Shown here piece by piece: positions 8,361 to 16,305 of a stretch of 64,000 nt of DNA. Source of the stretch: Schauerella fraxinea (GTDB lineage Bacteria; Pseudomonadota; Gammaproteobacteria; Burkholderiales; Burkholderiaceae_B); NCBI GenBank assembly GCA_030849945.1, contig JAVDKK010000001.1, forward strand, positions 1,736,001 through 1,800,000, given 5' to 3'. The notes under the pieces were generated by a model. The model was not told the DNA's origin. It saw only the letters and a program-made list of their open reading frames with translations, and ran no database searches. Every line of letters begins with the position of its first letter. The first letter of the stretch is position 1. A program made the translations under genes and the position numbers.

Positions 8361-10307
8361 ATGAGAGCCTGGCTTGGCGCATTGCTGTTGGCCGTGACGC
8401 TGGTGAGCGGCGCACGCGCAGACGAACGTATCACCGATTTCTTCAGCGACATCGCCGTCCAGAAAAACGGTGACCTGATCGTCAGCGAAAGGATCCGACT
8501 GATTGCCGAAGGCGACGAAATCTCGCGCGGCATTCTGCGCGACTTCCCGACGCGCTATCGGCGCACTGACGGCACGAGCGTGGTGATGGGCTTCGACGTG
8601 CTGGGCGTCTCCCGCGACGGCCAAGAAGAGCCCTTTAAAACCGAGCGTTTGAGCAATGGCGTACGCATTCGCATCGGCAGTGGCGACGTATTGCTGGAGC
8701 GGGGCGCGCACGAGTATGTGATCCGCTACCGCACCACACGCCAGGTCGGCTTCTTCAGCGACGTCGATGAGCTGTACTGGAACGTGACCGGCACGGGATG
8801 GGTGTTTCCCATCGATCGCGCGAGCGCCCGCATTACGCTGCCGCAGGCTGGCGAGATTGTGCGCACGGCGGTATATACCGGGCGTCAAGGTTCGACAGCG
8901 GCAGACGCCCGCGTGACGGATCGGCGGTCCGGCAGCGTGTCGTTCGAAACGACCGCGCGGTTGGGCATCGAGGAAGGCTTGACCGTTGCGGCGGCCTGGC
9001 CCAAGGGCATCGTGGACGCGCCCTCGAATGTGCAGATCTGGCTGTATGCGCTACGCGACAACATCGGTGCGGTGGTCGCGTTGTTGGGGTTCGTGGGGGT
9101 TGCCGGTTTCTATTGGGTGGCGCGCCGGCGCGTGCGCCGCACGTCGCAACCGATGATCGTGCCGTTGTACGAGGCGCCGGAAGGGGTGTCGGCGCCATCG
9201 GCGCGCTACATCGTGCAGCAAGCCTATGACGACCGTTCGTATGTGGTCGGCATGCTGGAGTTGATCTCGCTGCGTGCCATGCGCATGCGCAAGACCGACA
9301 CCGGCACGCGTTTCGAGCAGGGCGAGCACGCGAATGAGGCGGCAACGGATCCGATTCTTGCCGTGATTTTCAAGAAGCTGTTTCGCAAGGATCAGGCCTT
9401 CGACAACGACGGGCTGGAGAATCGGCGCTTCAGCGATGCGCGCGAGCAGGCGCAGGCCACACTGAAAAAAACCTGGGACAAGAAGTTGTTCGTGTCGAGC
9501 AGCCCCTGGGCCGGTCGGGGATTGATGCTGTGGTTCGGCTACGTGGTTGCGTGCATCGCCGCCGCATGGTGGCAAGAGCCCGGATCGCCGGCCTACGGGG
9601 TGATCGTCGTGATGTCGATTTTCTGGATGGCGGTGATGACGTTCTACATCCGCTCGTGGCGCAAGAACGGCTTCAGCGTCGTCGCGACCATTTTCATCGT
9701 GATGATGGCGGTGCCCATGTTGGGCTTTATCGTCCTTGCGCAGTTGCAGATGTTGCTCAGCGGCCATTGGATCGGTTTGACGGTGGTGCTGCCGATGCTG
9801 CTGGTGCCGATCGTCATCCGCGGATTTACCGTGCTGCGCGGCTATACCGAAGCGGGGTATCGCATCCTCGATCAGCTCGAAGGCTTCAAGCAATATCTGA
9901 CGCTGGCCGAAGGTCCGCGTCTGCAGGCACTCGTCACACCTGAGGAAAAGCTCGCGGTGTATGAGCGTTGCCTGCCGTATGCCGTGGCGCTGGATGTAGG
10001 GCGCGAGTGGGCGGCTGCGTTTTCGGGACTGTTTGCCGGCGTGGCGGGAATGGCTGCGCTCGAGATGATGCAGCGGGATTACGGCGGTCACGACATGATG
10101 CAGCGCGACCCGTCGGATATGGTGCGCGAGGTGAGCCGAGACGTGAGTCCAGTGAGTACGCCGTCGTCGTCCAGCGCGCCAGGATCGAGCGGCAACTGGT
10201 CGAGCGGCTCATCGTCATCATCGTCGAGCTCGTCGTCGTCGAGCGGCTCTTCTGGTGGCGGATCGTCGGGCGGTGGCGGCGGGGGCGGCGGCGGATCGGG
10301 CTGGTAA
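8361..10307 (+). CDS. DUF2207 domain membrane protein with poly-Ser/Gly tail
   Basis: A 648-residue envelope protein. The order is a signal peptide (residues 1-20, ending ARADE), an exported DUF2207 beta-domain (ITDFFSDIAVQKNGDLIVSE, RGILRDFPTRYR, YWNVTGTGWVFPI), a transmembrane helix near residue 240 (VVALLGFVGVAGFYWVAR), a cytoplasmic region, several further membrane segments near residues 390-500, and a final 50 residues or so made almost only of Ser and Gly ending GGGGSGW. The start at 8361 gives a clean signal peptide 13 bp after lemA. Such GGGG/S tails are typical of DUF2207 proteins and may make them secretion- or surface-associated. The function is unknown; it is probably an operon with lemA. 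Confidence 0.88.
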   Translation: MRAWLGALLLAVTLVSGARADERITDFFSDIAVQKNGDLIVSERIRLIAEGDEISRGILRDFPTRYRRTDGTSVVMGFDVLGVSRDGQEEPFKTERLSNGVRIRIGSGDVLLERGAHEYVIRYRTTRQVGFFSDVDELYWNVTGTGWVFPIDRASARITLPQAGEIVRTAVYTGRQGSTAADARVTDRRSGSVSFETTARLGIEEGLTVAAAWPKGIVDAPSNVQIWLYALRDNIGAVVALLGFVGVAGFYWVARRRVRRTSQPMIVPLYEAPEGVSAPSARYIVQQAYDDRSYVVGMLELISLRAMRMRKTDTGTRFEQGEHANEAATDPILAVIFKKLFRKDQAFDNDGLENRRFSDAREQAQATLKKTWDKKLFVSSSPWAGRGLMLWFGYVVACIAAAWWQEPGSPAYGVIVVMSIFWMAVMTFYIRSWRKNGFSVVATIFIVMMAVPMLGFIVLAQLQMLLSGHWIGLTVVLPMLLVPIVIRGFTVLRGYTEAGYRILDQLEGFKQYLTLAEGPRLQALVTPEEKLAVYERCLPYAVALDVGREWAAAFSGLFAGVAGMAALEMMQRDYGGHDMMQRDPSDMVREVSRDVSPVSTPSSSSAPGSSGNWSSGSSSSSSSSSSSSGSSGGGSSGGGGGGGGGSGW

Positions 10308-10411
10308 ACCGATGCACTGCGGTCGAGCGGCGGGAGCCGCTGCGATCCGTCTCATGGATCGCAGCTGTGTAGGGCCAGGCGTGGGCACGTAGAGGCGCTC
10401 AGCCGAGACCC

Positions 10412-10519
10412 AGCACACAGAGCACACCCAGTACACCCAGCTCAGACAGCACACACAGCACACACAGCACACACAGCTCAGACAGCTGAGATAGCTGAGA
10501 TAGCTGAGATAGCTGAGAC
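10412..10519. repeat. Nonanucleotide repeat array, 12 units
   Basis: Twelve contiguous 9-bp units, all starting AG, fill 10412-10519: AGCACACAG, AGCACACCC, AGTACACCC, AGCTCAGAC, three AGCACACAC, AGCTCAGAC, three AGCTGAGAT and AGCTGAGAC. Exact triplications within a diverged background imply recent slippage. The AGCTCAGAC and AGCTGAGAT groups can pair with each other and form a hairpin. It lies in the convergent gap between the DUF2207 gene and the M48 protease. Confidence 0.9.
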
Positions 10520-10520
10520 A

Positions 10521-10539
10521 GGCACCCTCGATAGGTGCC
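10521..10539. terminator. Stem-loop in convergent gap (possible terminator)
   Basis: GGCACC and GGTGCC form a 6-bp stem around the 7-nt loop CTCGATA, immediately after the nonanucleotide array. There is no T-tract, so it would be a weak intrinsic terminator in either direction. Confidence 0.4.
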
Positions 10540-10550
10540 CGCCGAGCCAG

Positions 10551-10605
10551 TCAGGTCGTCCGATCTTTCAATAGATTGACCCGATCAGGCCGTCCGATCT
10601 TTCAA
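10551..10605 (-). repeat. Duplicated 3' end of the M48 protease gene
   Basis: TCAGGCCGTCCGATCTTTCAA at 10585-10605 encodes the last residues (KDRTA region) and stop of the M48 protease. A copy with one mismatch lies at 10551-10571, 34 bp beyond the stop. It is an exact-register duplication of a gene end, probably by slippage or illegitimate recombination. Confidence 0.8.
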
Positions 10606-12720
10606 AAGATGGCGTGCCTGGCCTGCTTTCAGATAGTTCGACAACAAGTCGAGCAGTTGATCCGGCTTCATGCGTTCGCCGTTGGCCGACACCTGCGCTA
10701 GCAGGATCGTCAGTGTGCGCTTGCGCTTATTGAGCTTGGCACCGCGTGCGCCCATCTCGAGCGGCAGCACGGTTGGCAGAGGCGCGTCGGCATCGATCGT
10801 CAACGTGATGCGCACGCCGTGACCCACTTGCAGGCCCATATCGTCGATGTGGGCGATAGGCACGGGCTGGGCGACATTGGTAATGATGAAATGATCCGGC
10901 GTGAGCGTGATCACAGGCTTGTCGTTGTCGACGATATAAAGGCGTCCGCGCCACAACAGGATGGCGGACAGAACCACGAAGAGGCCGGCCACGATCAGCA
11001 TGACAGGCAGCGCTGTTCCCAGCGTGTTGGCCGTCATCAGTGCGGTGACGATCATCGATATGCTGACGAGCAGGAAGAATCCCCCCAACACATAGTGAAA
11101 AATGCCCTGCTTGCGCGCGCCTTCGGTCAAACGCGTTTCGTCCTGCACCGCGGCGGCGTGGGCCTGGAGCAACTCGGTGATCTCCTGGTCCTGCGCCTTG
11201 ACGTGTGCGTCGAAGTCGTCCGACAGCGCGCGGCGCAACGGCGCGGCGTCACCAAGATAACCATCCAGCGTGCGCAGGCCGTCGCTCACGGTGACCGGGC
11301 GCAGACCACGCGCCAGCACGGCGGGCACCGTGGTACCGAGCGCCTCGATGCGGTTGCGCGTGGGCGGGTGCGAATCGGTAGGGTGGGGCAAGCGTTCGGC
11401 AAGGTGCTCGTCCGGCGCGGTCAGCGGTGCGCCGCTCAGTTCGCGCAGCAGCTGCTCGATGGCATCCTCGGTGGTCGCCTCGGGCGCTTCCGCGCGTGCG
11501 CTCAACACGTGGTCGATGCGCGGCATCATGGCCACGCTGCGCACCAGCGCGGCGCCGGCCGCTTCGGCGCTGGAGACACGAACGCCGGTCGCATCCGCGG
11601 CAAACTCGCGTTCACGTTTCCAGTGATTGACGCTGTGATCGAACTGCTCCATGAAGAACACGCCAAACAGAAACGCCGGTCGCATCATCGTGCGCTGCAG
11701 GAGGTCGCCCTCGATGATTGAGCCTGCTACCACGTGCAAACTGCGCGACACGCCGTCGTAGATGGGCACGAAACGCTGGCTGTATTCGGTATCGGCGCCG
11801 GCGAAATGGCCCAGCTCATGCCCGATGATGGCGCTCGTTTCGTCGCGATCCAACGTGGCCAGGTAAGGCAACGGCAGGTACAGCGTGCGGCCCTGCAGCA
11901 CTTGCGCGCTGGGTTGCAGCAGCACGTCGTGCGACGTGACGTAGAAGCCTTCGGTGAGGCCCACCACGATATGGTCGGGCGGCAACGCGCCCAGGCGCGT
12001 GGCCAGGCCGCGAACGTAATCCCACAGCGCGGGGCTCTCGGCTTCCGATATTGTGCGGCCCAGCGCATCCATCGGCGTGGGTTCAAACATCTGCAGCATC
12101 AGACCCAATTGCTTGAACATGTTCCAGGCAGTGAACAGGCAGCCGAAGGCAATCGCGGCGCCGGCCAGCAGCAGCTTGAAATCGCCCGACGACATCCGGC
12201 CGATATGCCACATGCCCAGCGCTTCGAACACGATGATGGTGGCTGCGGCGGCAGCAATGATCGCGATATGGCTCACCAGCACGTAAGGCAGGATCTTGCG
12301 GCCGGCTTCGAACGTACGGAGCATGCGGGCGCGCGATTGCCGTGCGATGCCACCGGCGGCGATCGTGGCTGCCAGTGCGAGGGCACCGATCAGCGCAGCA
12401 ATCGTCCCCAACGCGATCGTGGCCACAGTCAGGCCGACGCGCACGGCAGCCAGTGCCAACATCGTGTCCATTTCTTCGGCGGCGTCTTCAAAGCGCGACA
12501 AGGCCAGGCTGGCACCCATTTTCTCGTCACCCACGGTGACCAAGGCGGCGGGACGCTCGGCCACCAGCTCGCGCAGCTTCGGAATCGACTCGTTCAGATT
12601 GACCGCAAGCGTTTGCAGATCCGCCTGATCTTCATCGGCCCGCATTTTTTCCCAGGCGCCGAACGCGGTCATCAGCAGGGGAACGAGGATGAGCAAGGCA
12701 ATTAATTTCAGGAGCTTCAT
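10585..12720 (-). CDS. M48-family zinc metalloprotease (HtpX-like, membrane)
   Basis: A 711-residue integral-membrane peptidase. An N-terminal signal anchor (residues 1-20) is followed by membrane helices at about 92-125, 145-168 and 182-200, then the M48 catalytic domain with the zinc motif HELGH at residues 301-305 (AIIGHELGHFAGAD) and a downstream glutamate in EREFAADATGVR. Two more helices lie near residues 555-605, before a soluble C-terminal region. It is much longer than E. coli HtpX (about 290 residues). It is convergent with lemA/DUF2207, a common neighbourhood for M48 enzymes, pointing to membrane-protein quality control. The substrate is unknown. Confidence 0.9.
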   Translation of the reverse strand: MKLLKLIALLILVPLLMTAFGAWEKMRADEDQADLQTLAVNLNESIPKLRELVAERPAALVTVGDEKMGASLALSRFEDAAEEMDTMLALAAVRVGLTVATIALGTIAALIGALALAATIAAGGIARQSRARMLRTFEAGRKILPYVLVSHIAIIAAAAATIIVFEALGMWHIGRMSSGDFKLLLAGAAIAFGCLFTAWNMFKQLGLMLQMFEPTPMDALGRTISEAESPALWDYVRGLATRLGALPPDHIVVGLTEGFYVTSHDVLLQPSAQVLQGRTLYLPLPYLATLDRDETSAIIGHELGHFAGADTEYSQRFVPIYDGVSRSLHVVAGSIIEGDLLQRTMMRPAFLFGVFFMEQFDHSVNHWKREREFAADATGVRVSSAEAAGAALVRSVAMMPRIDHVLSARAEAPEATTEDAIEQLLRELSGAPLTAPDEHLAERLPHPTDSHPPTRNRIEALGTTVPAVLARGLRPVTVSDGLRTLDGYLGDAAPLRRALSDDFDAHVKAQDQEITELLQAHAAAVQDETRLTEGARKQGIFHYVLGGFFLLVSISMIVTALMTANTLGTALPVMLIVAGLFVVLSAILLWRGRLYIVDNDKPVITLTPDHFIITNVAQPVPIAHIDDMGLQVGHGVRITLTIDADAPLPTVLPLEMGARGAKLNKRKRTLTILLAQVSANGERMKPDQLLDLLSNYLKAGQARHLLKDRTA

Positions 12721-12838
12721 GGGGTACCGCCAAGCCGATATAAATTTGAAGGTCGCGATGCTAACCGCCGAGTTCGTCGGTCATCGCGTCCTTTACGCGT
12801 GGTTACGGCTTTAACTTCTCCCGCTTAAAATGGGCTGA

Positions 12839-13366
12839 ATGACCTCCCAATTTTCCTATCGCATCCGGCCCATGCTGCCGTCCGACGTGGCCGGTGTTCT
12901 GGACGTCCAAGCGCAGGCCTATACCGACATCCTGCTGGAAGACGCCGGCTTCTTTCTCAACCGATTGGCGCTCGCACCCGACCACTGTTGGGTGGCTGTG
13001 GGCGATGCGGCGCGCATCGGTGCCTACTTGATCGCCTACCCGTGGATAGACGGATTGCCGCCAGCCTTGAACGTGGCATTGCCCAGTCTTCCAGTGGAAT
13101 GCACGCATTGGTTTCTGCACGACTGCGCGGTGCATCCTGCCGCGCAAGGCACGGGGTTGGGCGGGCAATTGTTGCAAGCCGCGGCATCCCAGGCCCGGGC
13201 GCTCGGTTACGCGCACGCGAGCCTGGTGTCGTTGGAAAGCGCAGTGGCGTATTGGGTGCGGCAGGGCTATGCGCCTGCATCCGATTCGTCGCCCGATCTC
13301 ACTGCGAAGCTGGCGGGTTATGGCGCGGGAGCGCGTTATATGACGCGCGCGTTGTCGGCAACCTAG
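12839..13366 (+). CDS. GNAT-family N-acetyltransferase
   Basis: A 175-residue acetyltransferase. The acetyl-CoA-binding motif A is visible as CAVHPAAQGTGLGGQLLQAA (Q-G-T-G-L-G at about residues 102-107), with the preceding strand FLHDCAVHP and motif B near YAHASLVSLESAVAYWVRQG. The ATG at 12839 gives the usual GNAT start (FSYRIRPMLPSDVAGVLDVQ). It transfers an acetyl group to an amine on an unidentified small molecule or protein. It stands alone; its TAG stop (13364-13366) overlaps the stop of the convergent PEP-hydrolase-like gene within the palindrome CTAG. Confidence 0.9.
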   Translation: MTSQFSYRIRPMLPSDVAGVLDVQAQAYTDILLEDAGFFLNRLALAPDHCWVAVGDAARIGAYLIAYPWIDGLPPALNVALPSLPVECTHWFLHDCAVHPAAQGTGLGGQLLQAAASQARALGYAHASLVSLESAVAYWVRQGYAPASDSSPDLTAKLAGYGAGARYMTRALSAT

Positions 13367-14193
13367 AACTGCAGCGCTTTGAAGTCGCGCGTGGTTTGCG
13401 TCAGCGCGCGCTCGGTAGGGAGACGTTCCATCGAGCTTGCGCCGTAGAAGCCGTGGCAGTGCTGGCAGTCGCGCAAAATCGTGACCGCGTCTTCTGGCGT
13501 AGCGATGGGACCGCCATGGCACAGCACGATCACGTCAGAGCGGATGGCTTGCGCGGCCAAGGCGATGCGATCGATCACCGGCACGCAGTCGGCCAGGGTA
13601 AGCGCGGTTTCCGCGCCAATGGCGCCGCCGGTCGTCAAACCCATGTGCGCCACGATGATGTCTGCGCCGGCTTGCGTCATGGCCACGGCGTCGTCTTCAT
13701 TGAACACATAAGGCGTCGTGAAGAGACCTTTTTCGTGCGCGGCACGAATCATATCCACTTCCAAGGCGTAGCCCATGCCGGTCTCTTCGAGATTGGCGCG
13801 GAAGTTGCCGTCGATCAGACCCACCGTCGGAAAGTTCTGCACGCCTGAAAATCCCGCGCGTGCGATGTCGTCGAGAAAGGTGTCGAGATTACAGAATGGA
13901 TCAGTGCCATTCACTCCGGCCAGCACGGGCGTGTGCTTGACCACGGGCAATACTTCGCGCGCCATGTCCATCACGATCTCGTTGGCGTTGCCATAAGCGA
14001 GCAATCCGGCCAGCGAGCCTCGCCCGGCCATGCGGTAGCGGCCCGAGTTATAGATCACGATCAGATCGATGCCGCCGGCTTCCTCGCATTTGGCCGAAAG
14101 GCCCGTACCGGCGCCGCCGCCCACGATGGGCTGGCGGTTGCGCACCATGCCTTGAAATTTTTCCAGGAGGGTCGAGCGGTCGAAGCGGGGCAT
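13363..14193 (-). CDS. TIM-barrel protein, phosphoenolpyruvate hydrolase-like family (Tm-1 C-terminal half)
   Basis: A 276-residue TIM-barrel protein of the PEP_hydrolase family. Characteristic stretches are PIVGGGAGTGLSAKCEEAGG, IVIYNSGRYRMAGRGSLAGL, PVLAGVNGTDPF, VQNFPTVGLIDG, IIVAHMGLTTGGAIG and VLCHGGPIATPEDA, which supply barrel-strand ends likely to bind phosphate or a carboxylate. The same domain forms the C-terminal half of the tomato Tm-1 virus-resistance protein, whose N-terminal half corresponds to the adjacent gene. The two genes are 9 bp apart and are read together from the promoter next to the TetR gene. The enzymatic activity of the family is essentially uncharacterised. Confidence 0.85.
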   Translation of the reverse strand: MPRFDRSTLLEKFQGMVRNRQPIVGGGAGTGLSAKCEEAGGIDLIVIYNSGRYRMAGRGSLAGLLAYGNANEIVMDMAREVLPVVKHTPVLAGVNGTDPFCNLDTFLDDIARAGFSGVQNFPTVGLIDGNFRANLEETGMGYALEVDMIRAAHEKGLFTTPYVFNEDDAVAMTQAGADIIVAHMGLTTGGAIGAETALTLADCVPVIDRIALAAQAIRSDVIVLCHGGPIATPEDAVTILRDCQHCHGFYGASSMERLPTERALTQTTRDFKALQF

Positions 14194-14202
14194 AACAGCG
14201 TC

Positions 14203-15417
14203 CTAGCGAGACAAGAGGGTGTGAAACTGCCGCACGGCTTCGTCGGCAAACTGGGGATCGTTGATGTGACACGGCACGCGCACGAGGTGGCGGCGCGCGG
14301 TGGTAATGAGGTGCGATTCAAGAGTTTGGAACAAGGCGGCGTCGGCCTCCGGATCCCAGAACGGCAAACCGGGTGCGTCCAAGGCCGACACACCGCCCTC
14401 CGGAATCAAGAACCGCACGTCGCCTTCGCATCGGTTCAATCGGGCGGCAATCCATTCGGCCTGGCGGATGTTCTCTTCCACCGTGGTGCGCATCAGCGTC
14501 ACTTGTGCATTGTGTGGATAGAACAGACGATCCTGATAGCGCTCGGGCACGGTATCGATACCGCCGAAATTGACCATATCGAGCGCGCCGCACGATCCCA
14601 CATAGGGCAGGCCGGTACGTGCGATTGCGCCGAACCGGTCGTCGGTGCAAGCCAGCACGCCGCCAAAAAGATGGTCGCACACCTCGGTGGTCGTGATGTC
14701 GAGCACGCCGGCGAGCAAGCCGCTATCAGCGAGCTTTTCCATCGATTGGCCGCCGGTGCCGGTCGCGTGAAAGACCAGGCAGTCGAAGTCCTCGTGCAAA
14801 CGCTCGGTGATGTGTTGCACGCCGGCGGTGGTCACGCCGAACATGCTGATGCCCACGGCAGGACGATCGTCGCTCGTGTCGGGTTGCAGCGATTGCGTGT
14901 AGGCGCCGGCGATCGCGCCGGCCGCATTGGCCAGCACTCGCCGCGAGATCCGGTTCAGGCCAGCCACGTCGGTGACGGAGTACATCATCGCAATATCGGA
15001 TGGCCCCACGTAGGGCGCGACGTTGCCGGAGGCCATGGTGGACACCATCACTTTGGGCGCGCCGATGGGCATGGCACGCATCGCCGGCGTGATGAGCGCC
15101 GTGCCGCCCGAGCCGCCGATGCCGAGCATGGCGCCCACATCGCGGCGGTTCGAGATATAGCGTTCGAACGCCTGCGTCATGGCCGCGATGGCGCTGCCGC
15201 GATCGCCGGTGAACACTGCCGATTCGCCCTCCGGATGGCAGCGCGCAATCTCCTGCGCACTCACATGGGCTGTTGACGCAGCGCCCGAAGTGGCCACGTC
15301 GACCGTGACGGCAGGCACGCCGATCCGATCGAGCAGCGTGAGAAGGTAGTCGGCTTCTTCGCCTTTCGTGTCATACGTGGCGGCCACATAAATGCGCTGC
15401 TGAACCTGAGAAGACAT
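14203..15417 (-). CDS. Tm-1-like ATP-binding domain protein (UPF0261)
   Basis: A 404-residue protein of the Tm-1-like ATP-binding/UPF0261 family. The N-terminus RIYVAATYDTKGEEADYLL is the family hallmark, and a glycine-rich loop GIGGSGGTALIT (near residue 100) is the likely nucleotide phosphate-binding site. MVSTMASGNVAPYVGPSDI and FHATGTGGQSMEKL are other conserved stretches. It is first in a two-gene unit with the TIM-barrel partner and divergent from a TetR regulator 59 bp away. Bacterial function is unknown; association with degradation gene clusters is common. Confidence 0.87.
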   Translation of the reverse strand: MSSQVQQRIYVAATYDTKGEEADYLLTLLDRIGVPAVTVDVATSGAASTAHVSAQEIARCHPEGESAVFTGDRGSAIAAMTQAFERYISNRRDVGAMLGIGGSGGTALITPAMRAMPIGAPKVMVSTMASGNVAPYVGPSDIAMMYSVTDVAGLNRISRRVLANAAGAIAGAYTQSLQPDTSDDRPAVGISMFGVTTAGVQHITERLHEDFDCLVFHATGTGGQSMEKLADSGLLAGVLDITTTEVCDHLFGGVLACTDDRFGAIARTGLPYVGSCGALDMVNFGGIDTVPERYQDRLFYPHNAQVTLMRTTVEENIRQAEWIAARLNRCEGDVRFLIPEGGVSALDAPGLPFWDPEADAALFQTLESHLITTARRHLVRVPCHINDPQFADEAVRQFHTLLSR

Positions 15418-15476
15418 GGTTGCTCCAAAGGGCGCGCTACACTGGCCGCGCCTCGTTTTTATCGATCGCCGAGCGG

Positions 15477-16301
15477 ATGGTGACTACTTCAATGCGTCGC
15501 AAGAATAATAATGAGACGGGTGTCTCACGTCAATCGAACAGCATCGCATCGGCCGCGGGTGCTGCCGGGAAAAAGGTGCTGGCCGCTGGGAAAGCACGTG
15601 CCGACGTTGCTGCGACCGTTGCAGGCACCGATGCGGCCACCGATGCAGCTACCGATGACGGCATGCCGCCACGCGGGCCGCGCGCACGCACGCGTCGCGC
15701 CTTGCTCGATGCCGCCCTGAAGCTGTTGGCGCAGGGCGCTACACCGTCGGTGGCCGAGGTGGCGGAAGCCGCGGAGGTATCGCGCGCAACGGCCTATCGC
15801 TACTATCCGAGCCAAAGCGCGTTGATCGCCGCAGTCGTGGACGAGAGCCTGGGACCCATCCTGGCTTGGCGCTCGACGCTCAAGACGGCCGCCGGTCGTA
15901 TCGACGATCTGCTGACGAGCGCGTATCCGCGCATTCTCGAACATGAAGTGCCGCTACGCGCGGCGTTGATGTTGTCGCTACAGCAAAAAGCCAACGCCCA
16001 GCGCGCCGATGGCAGTGTCGAGCCGCCGTTGGTGCGCGGCCATCGCAAAGAGACGTTGCGCCATACGCTCGAACCCTTGCGCGCCACGCTGGATGCGGCA
16101 AGCGTGGATCGTGCCGCACAGGCGCTATCGCTCGTCTACGGTACCGAGACGTTGGTCGTGCTGAAGGATATCTGGGGATTGGACAGCGCGCAGGCGACTG
16201 AAGTGGCGCGATGGACGGCCGGTGCGATCGTGGCGCAGGCCGAACGGGATGCGCGGGCCGCCACCAAGAAGGCGGCGGCCAAGCCGCGCAAGAAAAGCTG
16301 A
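15477..16301 (+). CDS. TetR-family transcriptional regulator
   Basis: A 274-residue regulator. An unusually long, Ala/Thr-rich N-terminal extension of about 60 residues (AGTDAATDAATDDG) precedes the TetR DNA-binding domain (RTRRALLDAALKLLAQGATP, then VAEVAEAAEVSRATAYRYYP). The C-terminus ends in a Lys/Ala-rich tail (ATKKAAAKPRKKS). The start is uncertain: ATGs at 15477 and 15492 are both possible and neither has a strong ribosome-binding site. It is divergent from the Tm-1-like pair and is probably its repressor. The basic tails could strengthen non-specific DNA binding. Confidence 0.86.
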   Translation: MVTTSMRRKNNNETGVSRQSNSIASAAGAAGKKVLAAGKARADVAATVAGTDAATDAATDDGMPPRGPRARTRRALLDAALKLLAQGATPSVAEVAEAAEVSRATAYRYYPSQSALIAAVVDESLGPILAWRSTLKTAAGRIDDLLTSAYPRILEHEVPLRAALMLSLQQKANAQRADGSVEPPLVRGHRKETLRHTLEPLRATLDAASVDRAAQALSLVYGTETLVVLKDIWGLDSAQATEVARWTAGAIVAQAERDARAATKKAAAKPRKKS

Positions 16302-16305
16302 CGCT

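Noticed and set aside
10218..10472. Minus-strand frame encoding a Cys/Val repeat peptide (MCCVCCVCC...)
   Set aside because: It is merely the translation of the nonanucleotide array plus the antisense of the DUF2207 tail. It has no ribosome-binding site and no domain.
10412..10519. CRISPR or phage attachment repeat
   Set aside because: Units are 9 bp without spacers, and no cas or integrase genes are present.
13933..15276. 447-codon open frame on the + strand
   Set aside because: Complement of the Tm-1-like and TIM-barrel genes; composition (Gly, His, Ala, Arg) is typical of a shadow frame.
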